From Falsiroseomonas frigidaquae (GTDB lineage Bacteria; Pseudomonadota; Alphaproteobacteria; Acetobacterales; Acetobacteraceae): a DNA stretch of 64,000 nt. The stretch is from contig NZ_JAAVTX010000001.1 of NCBI RefSeq assembly GCF_012163145.1, forward strand, positions 903,803 to 967,802. Direction: 5' to 3'. The notes beneath the pieces are model-generated. The model did no database searches and was not told the origin of the DNA. It saw only the letters and a program-made list of their open reading frames with translations. A program made the position numbers and the translations under genes. Each line of letters begins with the position of its first letter. The stretch's first letter is position 1. Shown in pieces: positions 26,329 to 35,270 of the stretch.

Positions 26329-28561
26329 GATCCAACACATGCGGCATGGCTCCAGCATCGGCCAGCCGGTCACGCGCCGCGACGGCGTGCTGAAGGTCAC
26401 CGGCCAGGCGCGCTACGCCGCCGACAACCACCCATCGGGCATGCTGCACGCCGTGCTAGCGGTCAGCCGCATCGCCCGTGGCCGCGTCGCCTTCCTGGAT
26501 ATCCAGTCGGCCCGGGCGCATCCCGGCGTGGTCGAGGTGATGGTCACGGCCAACCGGCCGGCCCTGGCGCTGCATCCGGACGACAAATCGGTGCCCTTCT
26601 CCTTCAGCATGGACCTGCTGCAGGACGACCGCGTGCGCTACGCCGGCCAGCCCATCGCCGTGGTCATCGCCGAGACGCTGGAGGCGGCGACGGAAGCCGC
26701 CGCCCTGCTCGCGCCGCGCTACGAGGCCGAGCCGGTCGAGGTCACCCTGGATGCCGCGGGGGCCTTCGTGCCGGAAAGCGTCGGCGTCGGCGCCCCGGCC
26801 GAGATGTGGCACGGCGATGTCGAGGCCGGGCTGGCCGCGGCCGCGCAACGCATTGAGGCGACCTACGAGACGCCGCTGCAATTCCACAATGCGATGGAGC
26901 CGCACTGCGTCGTCGCCGCCTGGGACGGCGATGCGCTGTCGCTGGACCTGCCGACGCAGGGCCTGGCGCTGACGCAGATGCGCCTGGCCGCGCTGCTGGG
27001 CATCCGGATGGAGGATCTCCACATCCGCAGTCCCTTCCTGGGCGGCGGCTTCGGATCGAAGCTACTGACCGGGCCGCAGGTGCTGGGCATCCTCGCGGCG
27101 CGGCTCGTCGGGTGGCCGGTGAAGCTGGTGCTGACGCGGGCGCAGATGTACGGCCCCGTCAGCCATCGCTCGCCGACCCGGCAGACGCTGCGCCTCGGCG
27201 CCGCGCAGGATGGCGCACTGGTCGCCATCCACCACCATGTCCGCACCGCGACCAGCCGCTTCGACGAGTTCCTGGAGCCATCGGCCGGCGTCAGCCAGGC
27301 GGTATATGCCGCTCCGGCGATCGCGATCACCAATGAGGCGGTGCGGCTGGACACCGGCACGCCGGGCTTCATGCGCGCCCCCGGGCTGGCCAGTGGCAGC
27401 ATCGCGCTGGAAAGCGCGATCGATGAGCTGGCCGATTCCTGCGGCATGGACCCGCTGGACTTCCGCCTGAAGAACTACGCCGAGGTCGAGCCGGTGTCCG
27501 GCAAGCCGTTCTCCTCCAAGGCCCTGCGCGAATGCTATGCGGAGGGCGCGGCGCATTTCGGCTGGGCCGGCCGGCCGCTGGCGCCGCGCCGGATGCGGGA
27601 CGCGGACGGGCTGCTGGTGGGTTGGGGCGTCGGCACCGCCACCTTCCCGGCGCATATGTTCCAGGCCGAGGCGCGCGCGGTGCTGCGGCGCGATGGCAGC
27701 GGGCTGATGGAATCCGGCACGCACGACATGGGTCAGGGCGCCTGGACCGCTTTCGCGCAGATCGCGGCCGACAGCCTTGGCCTCGGGCTTGACCGGCTGG
27801 AGTTCCGCGCCGGCCATTCCGACCTTCCGAATGCCGGCATCGCCGGCGGCTCCGCCCACACCGCCAGCGCCGGCGGTGCCATCCATGCCGCGGGCGGCCA
27901 GGCGATCGCGCGGCTGGCGGAGCTGGCCCTGGCCGATCCGCGCTCGCCGCTGTTCGGCGCCGGCAATGTCGGCGTGGTGGCCCGCGGCGGCCGGCTGCTG
28001 CGCCGGGACGACGAGAACCGCGGCGAGAGCTATGCCGACATCCTCGCCCGTGCCGGCCTCGACATGGTCGAGGGGCGCGGCAGCGCGGCCGCGGATGCCG
28101 CCGCGACGGAACGCTACGCGATGCACGCGCATGGCGCGGTCTTCGCCGAGGTGAAGGTGGACCCCGAGCTCGGCCAGATCCGCGCCACGCGCCTGGTCGG
28201 CGCCTTTGCCGCGGGCCGGGTCATCAACCCGAGGCTGGTGCGCAGCCAGTACTATGGCGGCATGATCTGGGGGCTGTCCTTCGCCCTGCACGAACGCGCC
28301 GCGATGGACCCGCGCACCGGACGCATCATGAATACCGACCTGGCCGAGTACCACGTGCCGGTGAATGCCGACGTCCCCTCGGTGGAGGCGATCCTGGTCG
28401 AGGAGCAGGATCCGCATGTGAATGCGCTCGGCATCAAGGGCGTCGGCGAAATCGGCATCACCGGCACGGCGGGCGCGATCGCCAATGCGGTGTGGCATGC
28501 GACCGGCGTCCGGATCCGTCATTTTCCGATCGCGATCGAGCAGACCAGCCGCGCGGCCTAG
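26321..28561 (+). CDS. Molybdopterin-binding large subunit, xanthine dehydrogenase/aldehyde oxidase family
   Basis: A 746-residue catalytic subunit. N-terminal domain begins with GQPVTRRDGVLKVTGQARYAAD; molybdopterin-contact segments include PFLGGGFGSKL and FMRAPGLASG. The C-terminal ALGIKGVGEIGITG holds the catalytic Glu that deprotonates the Mo-bound hydroxyl. Family members hydroxylate purines, aldehydes or N-heterocycles; the substrate cannot be fixed from sequence. Moco needed here may come from general maturation genes; no XdhC/CoxF-type chaperone is in the window. TetR-controlled by context. Confidence 0.95.
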   Translation: MSEIQHMRHGSSIGQPVTRRDGVLKVTGQARYAADNHPSGMLHAVLAVSRIARGRVAFLDIQSARAHPGVVEVMVTANRPALALHPDDKSVPFSFSMDLLQDDRVRYAGQPIAVVIAETLEAATEAAALLAPRYEAEPVEVTLDAAGAFVPESVGVGAPAEMWHGDVEAGLAAAAQRIEATYETPLQFHNAMEPHCVVAAWDGDALSLDLPTQGLALTQMRLAALLGIRMEDLHIRSPFLGGGFGSKLLTGPQVLGILAARLVGWPVKLVLTRAQMYGPVSHRSPTRQTLRLGAAQDGALVAIHHHVRTATSRFDEFLEPSAGVSQAVYAAPAIAITNEAVRLDTGTPGFMRAPGLASGSIALESAIDELADSCGMDPLDFRLKNYAEVEPVSGKPFSSKALRECYAEGAAHFGWAGRPLAPRRMRDADGLLVGWGVGTATFPAHMFQAEARAVLRRDGSGLMESGTHDMGQGAWTAFAQIAADSLGLGLDRLEFRAGHSDLPNAGIAGGSAHTASAGGAIHAAGGQAIARLAELALADPRSPLFGAGNVGVVARGGRLLRRDDENRGESYADILARAGLDMVEGRGSAAADAAATERYAMHAHGAVFAEVKVDPELGQIRATRLVGAFAAGRVINPRLVRSQYYGGMIWGLSFALHERAAMDPRTGRIMNTDLAEYHVPVNADVPSVEAILVEEQDPHVNALGIKGVGEIGITGTAGAIANAVWHATGVRIRHFPIAIEQTSRAA

Positions 28562-28601
28562 GCTGATGGGCCGGCGGGGTGACGCCGCCGGCCCATCAGC
28601 C
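28561..28601 (+). terminator. Strong terminator hairpin after Mo hydroxylase operon
   Basis: A perfect 17-bp stem (arms 28561-28577 and 28585-28601, GGCTGATGGGCCGGCGG and its complement) with a 7-nt loop begins at the last base of the operon's stop codon. No long U-tract follows, but stem stability and location make a terminator the best reading. Confidence 0.7.
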
Positions 28602-28674
28602 ACCCCCGTCCGCGGAACCGTCCCACGGAACCGGCCGGGGGGCAGCGAGTTTGGCATCGGCAGCAAGGTGACGC

Positions 28675-29265
28675 ATGCCGGACGAACGCACCCATACCCT
28701 CAGCGATGTGCTCGATCAGCTGGAAGGCTCGGCACAGGGAGACAGCATCACCGTCGAGCAGGTGGTCGAGAAGCTTGGGCACCAGTCCTTCGCCTCGCTG
28801 ATGCTGATCTTCTCGCTGATCTCGACCTCCCCCGCGAGCGCGATCCCGGGCCTCACTGCGACCGTGGCGGTGATCGTCTTCATCCTCGCGGTGCAGATGA
28901 TCGCGGGGCGGGACAGCGTGTGGCTGCCGCAATTCATCACCCGCCGCCAGATTTCCACCCGGAAGCTCTGCAAGGGGATCGGCTGGCTGCGCAAGCCAGT
29001 CCGCTTCGTGGAACGTTACTTGGGTGAGCGGCTCACCTGGCTGCTGCACCGGCCGTGGCTTCTCCTGCCCCTGGTGCTGATCATGGGCCTGACGCTCTTC
29101 ATGCCGCTGATGGAGGTGATCCCGACTTCCGGCTCCATCGCCTCCGCCGTGATCGCGCTGTTCGCGGCCGGGCTGCTGGCGCGGGACGGCGCGGTGGTGG
29201 TGGCATCCATGGTCCTGCTCTCCGCCGTGCCGGTGGCCGTCTGGTATTTCGGCTTCAGCGGCTGA
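28675..29265 (+). CDS. ExoD family exopolysaccharide-related membrane protein
   Basis: A 196-residue inner-membrane protein. The soluble start (VLDQLEGSAQGDSITVEQVVEKLG) followed by FASLMLIFSLISTSPASAIPG and three or four further hydrophobic helices is the ExoD pattern. ExoD was described as needed for exopolysaccharide production and alkali tolerance in rhizobia; its biochemical function is unknown. It is followed after 19 bp by a truncated minus-strand gene, suggesting a recombination junction here. Confidence 0.88.
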   Translation: MPDERTHTLSDVLDQLEGSAQGDSITVEQVVEKLGHQSFASLMLIFSLISTSPASAIPGLTATVAVIVFILAVQMIAGRDSVWLPQFITRRQISTRKLCKGIGWLRKPVRFVERYLGERLTWLLHRPWLLLPLVLIMGLTLFMPLMEVIPTSGSIASAVIALFAAGLLARDGAVVVASMVLLSAVPVAVWYFGFSG

Positions 29266-29284
29266 GGCGCGGCCTCGGCCCGGA

Positions 29285-29521
29285 TCAATCCAGGCGGACC
29301 TCCACCTGCTCCTCCACCTGGATCGGCTGGTACGCCTTCGTCTGCCAGTCGAAGAAGCGGAGGGTGGCACGCCGGAACGCGCCGATGGCGGAGACCTGCG
29401 CCGCGGAAAGTTTCTGCTCGGTCGCGAACCGGCCGAGGCAATCCTGGATCTCGTCATCGGTGGCCAGCACGACGACGAAGCTGCGCTGCCCATGTGCCTC
29501 GTGGATCAGCTTGCTCTTCAT
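29285..29521 (-). pseudogene. Truncated PPC/DUF296-domain protein
   Basis: A 78-residue reading frame whose sequence matches the first half of the bacterial PPC (DUF296) family: MKSKLIHEAHGQRSFVVVLA, then TDDEIQDCLGRFATEQ and SAIGAFRRATLRFFDWQTKAY. Complete members are about 130-145 residues and end in a domain with HxH...G metal-ligand histidines; here it stops right after EQVEV, and the DNA beyond belongs to the convergent exoD gene. I read this as a 3'-deleted remnant, though a short functional version cannot be excluded. Confidence 0.7.
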
Positions 29522-29710
29522 GCGGCTCTCCCGGCTGCGGTCCCTGGCATTCGCAGTGGAAGTCGCCTGGGCGGCCGGAGTTCCGGCAGGCGCGCCCAGG
29601 CAGTTGCCGCCGGGCAACCGCGGCCGACGAACGGGCGTTGCGACCTGACCCGGCGGGACGGCAGGCGCAGCCATTATCCAGGCTCCGGGCGGAGCGAGGG
29701 AGACTCCATC

Positions 29711-31525
29711 ATGGCAATGACGGTCAGCGACTTCCTGTGGGACAGGCTGCATGCCTGGGGCGTCCGTCGCGTGTTCGGCTACCCAGGCGACGGCATCAAC
29801 GGGTTGGTCGGCGCGCTGGATCGCGCCAAGGACCGGCTGGATTTCGTACAGGTCCGGCACGAGGAGATGGCCGCCTTCATGGCCTGTGCGCATGCGAAAT
29901 ATACCGGCGAGGTCGGCGTCTGCCTCGCCACCTCCGGCCCCGGCGCCATCCACCTGCTGAACGGCCTGTATGATGCCCGGCTGGACCACATGCCGGTGCT
30001 CGCCATCGTCGGCCAGCAGGCGCGCGCGGCGATGGGTGGCCATTACCAGCAGGAAGTCGACCTGCCGAGCCTGTTCAAGGATGTCGCCGGCGCCTTCGTG
30101 CAGCAGGCCAGCGTTCCGGCGCAGATCCGCCATCTGGTGGATCGCGGGATGCGCATCGCCATGGCGAACCGGCGCGTCACCTGCCTGATCCTGCCGAACG
30201 ACCTGCAGGAACTGGATGCGGTGGAGCAGCCCGAGCGCAAGCACGGCACGGTCCATTCCGGCCTGGGCTACGCCCGGCCGGTGGTGATCCCGACGCAGGC
30301 CGAGGGCCAGCGTGCGGCCGATGTGCTCAATGCCGGATCGAAGGTCGCCATCCTGGTCGGCGCCGGCGCGCTGCATGCGACGGACGAGATCATCGCGGTC
30401 GCCGATCGGCTTGGCGCGGGCGTCGCCAAGGCGCTGCTCGGCAAGGCGGCGGTGCCGGATGACCTGCCCTTCGTCACCGGCTCCATCGGCCTGCTCGGCA
30501 CCGGGCCGAGCTGGGACATGATGACCGAGTGCGACACGCTGCTGATGGTCGGCAGCGGCTTTCCCTACTCCGAATTCCTGCCGAAGGAAGGCCAGGCGCG
30601 TGGCGTGCAGATCGACGTGGATCCGGCCATGCTGTCGCTGCGCTACCCGATGGAGGTGAACCTGGTCGGCGACAGCCGCGGCACGCTGGACGCGTTGCTT
30701 CCGCTGCTGCAGCAGAAGACCGACCGCAGCTGGCGCGAGCGGATCGAGGGCAAGGTCGCCAAGTGGTGGAAGACGCTGGAGGACCGCGCGATGCAGCCGG
30801 CGGAGCCGCTTAATCCGCAGCGCGTGTTCTGGGACCTGTCGCCGCGCCTGCCGGATCGCTGCATCATCGCGGGTGACTCCGGGTCGCACACCAACTGGTA
30901 CGCGCGCGACGTGAAGCTGCGGCGCGGCATGATGGGCACGCTATCCGGCGGGCTGGCGACCATGGGATCCGGCGTGCCCTATGCCATCGCGGCGAAATTC
31001 GCCCATCCGGATCGTCCGGTGCTCGCAATCTGCGGTGATGGCGCGATGCAGATGAACGGGCTCAACGGACTGATCACCATCGCCAAATACTGGCGCGAAT
31101 GGGCCGACCCGCGGCTGGTCGTGCTGGTGCTGAACAACCGGGATCTGAACCAGGTGACCTGGGAACAGCGGGTGATGGCGGGCGATCCGAAATTCCTCGG
31201 CAGCCAGTCGCTACCTGACCTGCCGTATCACAAGCTGGCCGAGATGCTCGGCCTGCGCGGCATCTTCGTCGATCGGCCGGAGGATGTCGCTCCCGCCTGG
31301 GTCGCCGCCTTCAGCGCCGACCAGCCGACGCTGGTGGAATTCTACACCGACCCCAACGTGCCGCCGCTGCCGCCACACATCACGCTGAAGCAGGCGCGCG
31401 CGCTGATGTCGTCGATGTTCGGAGAGCCAGAGCTTGGCAGCGTCGTGATGAACACGGCGCGGCAGGTCTTCGCCTCCGTGCTGCCCGGATCGCGGGAGGA
31501 GCGAGAACCGAAGGCGCGCGACTGA
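29711..31525 (+). CDS. Thiamine-diphosphate-dependent enzyme, pyruvate oxidase-like
   Basis: A 604-residue ThDP enzyme of the acetolactate synthase/pyruvate oxidase superfamily. The N-terminal Pyr domain has GYPGDGINGLVGAL and the catalytic Glu in RHEEMAAFMACAHAKY; the middle domain follows; the C-terminal PP domain carries GDGAMQMNGLNGL ... NNRDLNQVTWEQR, the Mg-ThDP motif. Sequence character is closest to PoxB-like proteins often annotated only as thiamine-pyrophosphate-requiring protein. ATG 29711 follows GAGGGAG. Stand-alone gene; product unknown. Confidence 0.9.
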   Translation: MAMTVSDFLWDRLHAWGVRRVFGYPGDGINGLVGALDRAKDRLDFVQVRHEEMAAFMACAHAKYTGEVGVCLATSGPGAIHLLNGLYDARLDHMPVLAIVGQQARAAMGGHYQQEVDLPSLFKDVAGAFVQQASVPAQIRHLVDRGMRIAMANRRVTCLILPNDLQELDAVEQPERKHGTVHSGLGYARPVVIPTQAEGQRAADVLNAGSKVAILVGAGALHATDEIIAVADRLGAGVAKALLGKAAVPDDLPFVTGSIGLLGTGPSWDMMTECDTLLMVGSGFPYSEFLPKEGQARGVQIDVDPAMLSLRYPMEVNLVGDSRGTLDALLPLLQQKTDRSWRERIEGKVAKWWKTLEDRAMQPAEPLNPQRVFWDLSPRLPDRCIIAGDSGSHTNWYARDVKLRRGMMGTLSGGLATMGSGVPYAIAAKFAHPDRPVLAICGDGAMQMNGLNGLITIAKYWREWADPRLVVLVLNNRDLNQVTWEQRVMAGDPKFLGSQSLPDLPYHKLAEMLGLRGIFVDRPEDVAPAWVAAFSADQPTLVEFYTDPNVPPLPPHITLKQARALMSSMFGEPELGSVVMNTARQVFASVLPGSREEREPKARD

Positions 31526-31719
31526 TCCGCCTGGGACCGACACGCATCGCGGGCGCGATTTCCCTAGCCGGGACAACGGCAACGGTACCAGCGTGAGCAG
31601 GTCGCACGGCCGTCAGCCAGACAGGCCGCATTTCTGGCTTGATTGCAGGCCAGTCTGATTCTTGTCTTTGCGACCTGCTTCCGAAGCGGTCCGGCTTGCA
31701 GCAAGGGATCCGGTGAACG
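31526..31719. other. Intergenic region without recognised features
   Basis: The 194-bp gap between the ThDP enzyme and the next plus-strand gene has no hairpin, repeat or plausible short gene that I can see. It presumably contains the promoter of the gene at 31720. Confidence 0.5.
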
Positions 31720-33414
31720 ATGGGATTCTGTCTCGCAGATTTTCATCCACTGCTCCCGGCCGAGCAGGAGATGATCGCCACCCTTCGCAGCGGCGACTTC
31801 GACAGGCTTGGCAGCGAGGCTGCAGGATCCCTGCCGGAGGCGGAGGATGCGACGCGGGCGGTTCGCGCGGATCTTCTGCGGTTCCTGCTGCTCGGCGGCG
31901 AGGAGGGTGCGCGGCCCCATGAGAAGGGCATTCGAGTCCAGGGCGCATGGGTTACCGGTACGCTCGATCTGGAAGGCTGCCGCATTCCCCGTGATATCGG
32001 GTTGAAGAAATGCCGCTTCGACGCCGCGCCGATCCTGCGTTCCGCGATACTCGACAGCGTGTTCCTGGACGGCTCGATCCTGCCGGGCCTCCGCGCCGAA
32101 CGGATCGAGGCGCGTGGAACAATTTCGCTGCGCGGCGCCGTGATTGCCGGCGAAGTCCTGGTGGAGGGAGGGCGCATCGGCGGCAACCTCGACTGCAACG
32201 GCATCGTTATCGACGCGACGGGGGATCACGCCATCCAGGCCGAGGATCTCGACGCCAGCAGCGTTCTCCTGCGCGGTGCCGTCATTGCCGGAAGCATTCG
32301 CCTGTCAGGGGCAAGGCTCTCGGGAGACCTGGACGCCTTCAATCTTCGTGTCACCAGCGACGACAAGCCGGCAATCGATGCCGGCGCTGTCGAGACACGC
32401 GGCGATGTGGTGCTGCGGGCTGCGCGCGTCGAGGGCACGCTGCGCCTCGTCAGTGCCAGGATCGGCAGCGACCTCATCCTGCAGAACGCCATGCTGAGCA
32501 ATGCCGCAAAGGTGGCCCTGGAGCTCAACAACGCCGTGGTAACCGGCGTCTTGTTGCTGAACGGGCGGGCCAGGGTCTCCGGCGTGCTCGACCTGACCGG
32601 TGCCACGATCGGCACGATCCACGACACGATCGCGGCCTGGCCGACAACGGGCGATCTGCTGTTGAACCGCTGCCAGTACCAGGCAATTGTCGAAGGACCC
32701 GTTGATGCCCGGACCCGCATCGGCTGGCTGGCGCTGCAGGATCCGGAGCGATGGGGCGAGGATTTCTGGCCGCAGCCCTATGAGCAGTTGGCCAAGGTCT
32801 TCCGCGACCTCGGCCATGACGAGGATGCCCGCCGCGTTCTCATCGCCAAGGAGCGACTGCAGCGCAGTGCCCGGCGCCGGCGAGCGCCGAATCGCGCCTT
32901 GCGCTTCCTGCTCGGCGTCACCGATGGGGTTCTGGCCGTCACCTTGCTGTACGGGCGGCAGCCCCTGCTCGTCTTCGCCTGGCTGTTCTTCTTCTGGCTG
33001 ATGGGCGTTGGCGCGTTCCAGCATGCCGAACGCATCCGGGCGATCATGCCGAACAGCCCGGTGGTGCTGCGCTCGCTGGAATGGACTCTATGCGGACTGG
33101 ATCACAGCCAGGCCCGCTTTCTCATTACGACCCGTCAGGAGATGAACGGGCTGGCGGCAGCGGGGCAGACGCAGCTCGACTGCTTCAAGGATCAGTTCGA
33201 GGCATCCGGCTATCCCGCCTTCAACCCGTGGATGTTCTCGCTGGAGACGCTGTTTCCCGTTCTGGAGGTTGGCCAGAAGGCATATTGGCGGCCGGATTCA
33301 TCGCAGCGCGGTGGCGCCGTGGTGATGGCCTTCTTCTACTTCCAGTCGCTGATCGGCTGGGCACTCAGCCTGCTCGCCGTCGCCGGCTTCTCCGGCCTGG
33401 TCAAGTCGCGCTGA
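31720..33414 (+). CDS. Unrecognised protein: repetitive beta-type N-domain plus C-terminal membrane helices
   Basis: A 564-residue protein of two parts. Residues about 65-310 consist of repeating roughly 20-residue units such as LRGAVIAGEVLVEGGRIGGN and VLRAARVEGTLRLVSARIGS, as expected for a beta-helix or solenoid with stacked hydrophobics. Residues about 340-385 contain PQPYEQLAKVFRDLGHDEDARRVL. After that come hydrophobic segments near 395-430 and at the C-terminus (FQSLIGWALSLLAVAGF), so the solenoid appears tethered to the inner membrane. I recognise the general architecture but no named function. Composition is slightly less GC-biased than its neighbours. Confidence 0.75.
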   Translation: MGFCLADFHPLLPAEQEMIATLRSGDFDRLGSEAAGSLPEAEDATRAVRADLLRFLLLGGEEGARPHEKGIRVQGAWVTGTLDLEGCRIPRDIGLKKCRFDAAPILRSAILDSVFLDGSILPGLRAERIEARGTISLRGAVIAGEVLVEGGRIGGNLDCNGIVIDATGDHAIQAEDLDASSVLLRGAVIAGSIRLSGARLSGDLDAFNLRVTSDDKPAIDAGAVETRGDVVLRAARVEGTLRLVSARIGSDLILQNAMLSNAAKVALELNNAVVTGVLLLNGRARVSGVLDLTGATIGTIHDTIAAWPTTGDLLLNRCQYQAIVEGPVDARTRIGWLALQDPERWGEDFWPQPYEQLAKVFRDLGHDEDARRVLIAKERLQRSARRRRAPNRALRFLLGVTDGVLAVTLLYGRQPLLVFAWLFFFWLMGVGAFQHAERIRAIMPNSPVVLRSLEWTLCGLDHSQARFLITTRQEMNGLAAAGQTQLDCFKDQFEASGYPAFNPWMFSLETLFPVLEVGQKAYWRPDSSQRGGAVVMAFFYFQSLIGWALSLLAVAGFSGLVKSR

Positions 33415-33473
33415 CCCGGCCTTGTTCGCCGGCGACGCGGGCCCGTAGGACACCGCGCTCCTTGGGGGCCAAC

Positions 33474-33749
33474 TCAGCGCTGCGCACGGCCCGCCTGGAC
33501 ACCCTCCTCGAAGGCCCGGTCACGCGCGCGGACGTGACGGTCGTAGACGAAGCCACCGCCGGCGCCGAGCCCGGCGCCGATCGCCGCGCCAAGCCCCGCA
33601 TTTCCCGAGAAGGAGCCGATCAGTGCTCCAGCGCCGGCTCCGGCCAGGCCACCGGTCATGGTGCGCTGCGTGCCTGAGTCGAGATCGGCGCAAGCCGTGA
33701 GGCCGAGGAGCGCGGCGGCGCCCAGCGCCAGGGGAAGCTTGCGGATCAT
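33474..33749 (-). CDS. Glycine-zipper lipoprotein
   Basis: A 91-residue protein with a lipoprotein signal (MIRKLPLALGAAALLGLTAC, lipobox LTAC). The mature part has a GxxxGxGxGxx glycine-zipper stretch (LAGAGAGALIGSF, LGAAIGAGLGAGGGFVYD), a membrane-interacting motif seen in small outer-membrane lipoproteins such as the 17-kDa antigen/Osm families, then a basic tail. Its ATG overlaps the stop of the upstream Rap1a-like gene, so the two are co-translated. Confidence 0.85.
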   Translation of the reverse strand: MIRKLPLALGAAALLGLTACADLDSGTQRTMTGGLAGAGAGALIGSFSGNAGLGAAIGAGLGAGGGFVYDRHVRARDRAFEEGVQAGRAQR

Positions 33750-34135
33750 CGTGGGCTCCTTCGTGAGGCGGGTTGCGGGACCGCGGGCGTCGGGCAGGGA
33801 TAGGCTGCGGTGGCCCACCGCATCACGCCGTCGATCGCACGATCCCCCGCGTGCTGCGGATTGGCGCGCGACCAGGCGACGAAGGCGGCCTGCGCCTGCT
33901 CCACCGTGGGCGTCGCTTCGCCGAGGCAGAAGATTGGCGTAAGGCCGCCGCGCGCAGTGCTGGCCTCGTGGTACTGCCCGGCACCGACGAGGAAGCCACG
34001 ACAATAGGCGACGGCCACCGCATCGGACGATGCGCAGAGTTCGGTCAGCGGGCCGGTTTGAACCGGCCCTGTCTGCGCGGCGGCAGCCCCTGCGACGGCT
34101 GACGCCAGCAGCAATCCCGCGGTCAAGCTCTTCAT
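33746..34135 (-). CDS. Rap1a/Tai-like immunity-family protein
   Basis: A 129-residue secreted protein with a signal peptide ending in AAAQ. The mature sequence has the Rap1a/Tai pattern: two conserved Cys pairs in LCASSD...AYCRGFLVGAG and PIFCLGEATPTVEQAQAAFVAW..NP, and AYPCPTP at the end. Rap1a proteins protect against the type VI secretion amidase Ssp1 in Serratia; many family members are not linked to any effector. No T6SS or amidase effector gene is visible here. Coupled by an ATGA overlap to a glycine-zipper lipoprotein. Confidence 0.75.
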   Translation of the reverse strand: MKSLTAGLLLASAVAGAAAAQTGPVQTGPLTELCASSDAVAVAYCRGFLVGAGQYHEASTARGGLTPIFCLGEATPTVEQAQAAFVAWSRANPQHAGDRAIDGVMRWATAAYPCPTPAVPQPASRRSPR

Positions 34136-34259
34136 CGAAACCAGGTCCCCCGTCCCCCAACGCTTGCCGTGGGCGGCGCGGCCACACTTCGCCGCATCGC
34201 GCCCGTCGGCACATCGGCGGCATGTCGCGCGACTATGCCTGGCGTCCCTGTCGCAGCAC

Positions 34260-35267
34260 TCAGAAACGCACCGCAAGGCTGACCGATCCGAATTGCGATC
34301 CCTCGCGCTGCGTCTCGAACTCCTTGCTGCGCATCGTATAGGTGAAGGTGAGGCGCGCGCGTGGGAACAGCACCGCGAAGCCGAGGCTGGCATCACCGAC
34401 CAGCACCTCGCGATCCACGCTGCGGCTGTCCCGCCAGGTGTTGCCATCCAGCGTGATGTCGCGGGCGACGGCCCTGCCCTCGACGGCCGCGAAGCCGTAC
34501 CAGCCCCAGCGTTCAATCGGCTGGAAGAACACCGATCCGGCCGAGACCGGCCGGGCGCGCGGCGGGCCGAAATCCGCATCCAGCTCCGTGCCGACGCGCA
34601 GCATCAGCCCTGCGGCTGCATAGGTCTGCACATTGCCAAGGCTCGCTGCAAGGCTCGGCACGAACCCATACTGAAGCCCGCTCGCGCCAAGTGGCTGGTT
34701 GAGCCGCCACTGCCGGTTCAGTACCAGGTTGAGGCCGGGCTCATCCTTGATCTGCGCGTCCCAGCCCAGGGCACGTTCGATGTTGAACAGATCATGCGTG
34801 TTGTTCTGCACCTGCTCGCCCAACGCGGCCGGCCCGACCGTGCCGAGCTGCAACTCGAGGCTGCCGAACTCCCGCGGCGTGTAGGAGATCAGCGTCACCG
34901 CACCGTAGAGCCAGCCGGCATAGGGCCGATCGTTGGGATCAGGGTTGCGCGCCCGCGTGTCCTCCGGCGTGAACTTCTTCTGCCCGAAGGCGATGCCCCA
35001 GCGGGCGGTGCCGCCGGACGGGAACAGCAGGGAGGGACGGTCCGTCAGCCCCGCCAACCAGTCCGGCGGATTGTAGGATGGCGAGCCCCAGGCGAAGAGG
35101 AAGCCGTTCGTGTAGAAGCGATCCCGGCCCGAGAAGGTGTCGTTCTCGAGCAGGAAGACATAGGTGCCTGCCGGGTCGGCCGGGCGCGCCGGCGGCATCT
35201 GGGGCGCGGCCGGCAGGGCGACCACCACAGCCGCAATGTGGATGCCTGCAGCTGCGATGCGTGCCAT
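34260..35267 (-). CDS. LpxR family lipid A deacylase-like outer-membrane protein
   Basis: A 335-residue predicted beta-barrel with an N-terminal signal (residues 1-22). The LpxR/DUF2219 signature is present at the start of the barrel: FLLENDTFSGRDRFYTNGF, matching the N-D...D..YTNG motif whose Asn, Asp and Thr bind calcium and substrate. PYAGWLYG and the C-terminal SVSLAVRF are also typical. LpxR removes 3'-acyl chains from lipid A in the outer membrane. Start codon lies 3 bp after the stop of the SLC13 gene, so it is the last gene of the transporter operon. Confidence 0.88.
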   Translation of the reverse strand: MARIAAAGIHIAAVVVALPAAPQMPPARPADPAGTYVFLLENDTFSGRDRFYTNGFLFAWGSPSYNPPDWLAGLTDRPSLLFPSGGTARWGIAFGQKKFTPEDTRARNPDPNDRPYAGWLYGAVTLISYTPREFGSLELQLGTVGPAALGEQVQNNTHDLFNIERALGWDAQIKDEPGLNLVLNRQWRLNQPLGASGLQYGFVPSLAASLGNVQTYAAAGLMLRVGTELDADFGPPRARPVSAGSVFFQPIERWGWYGFAAVEGRAVARDITLDGNTWRDSRSVDREVLVGDASLGFAVLFPRARLTFTYTMRSKEFETQREGSQFGSVSLAVRF

Positions 35268-35270
35268 CGT

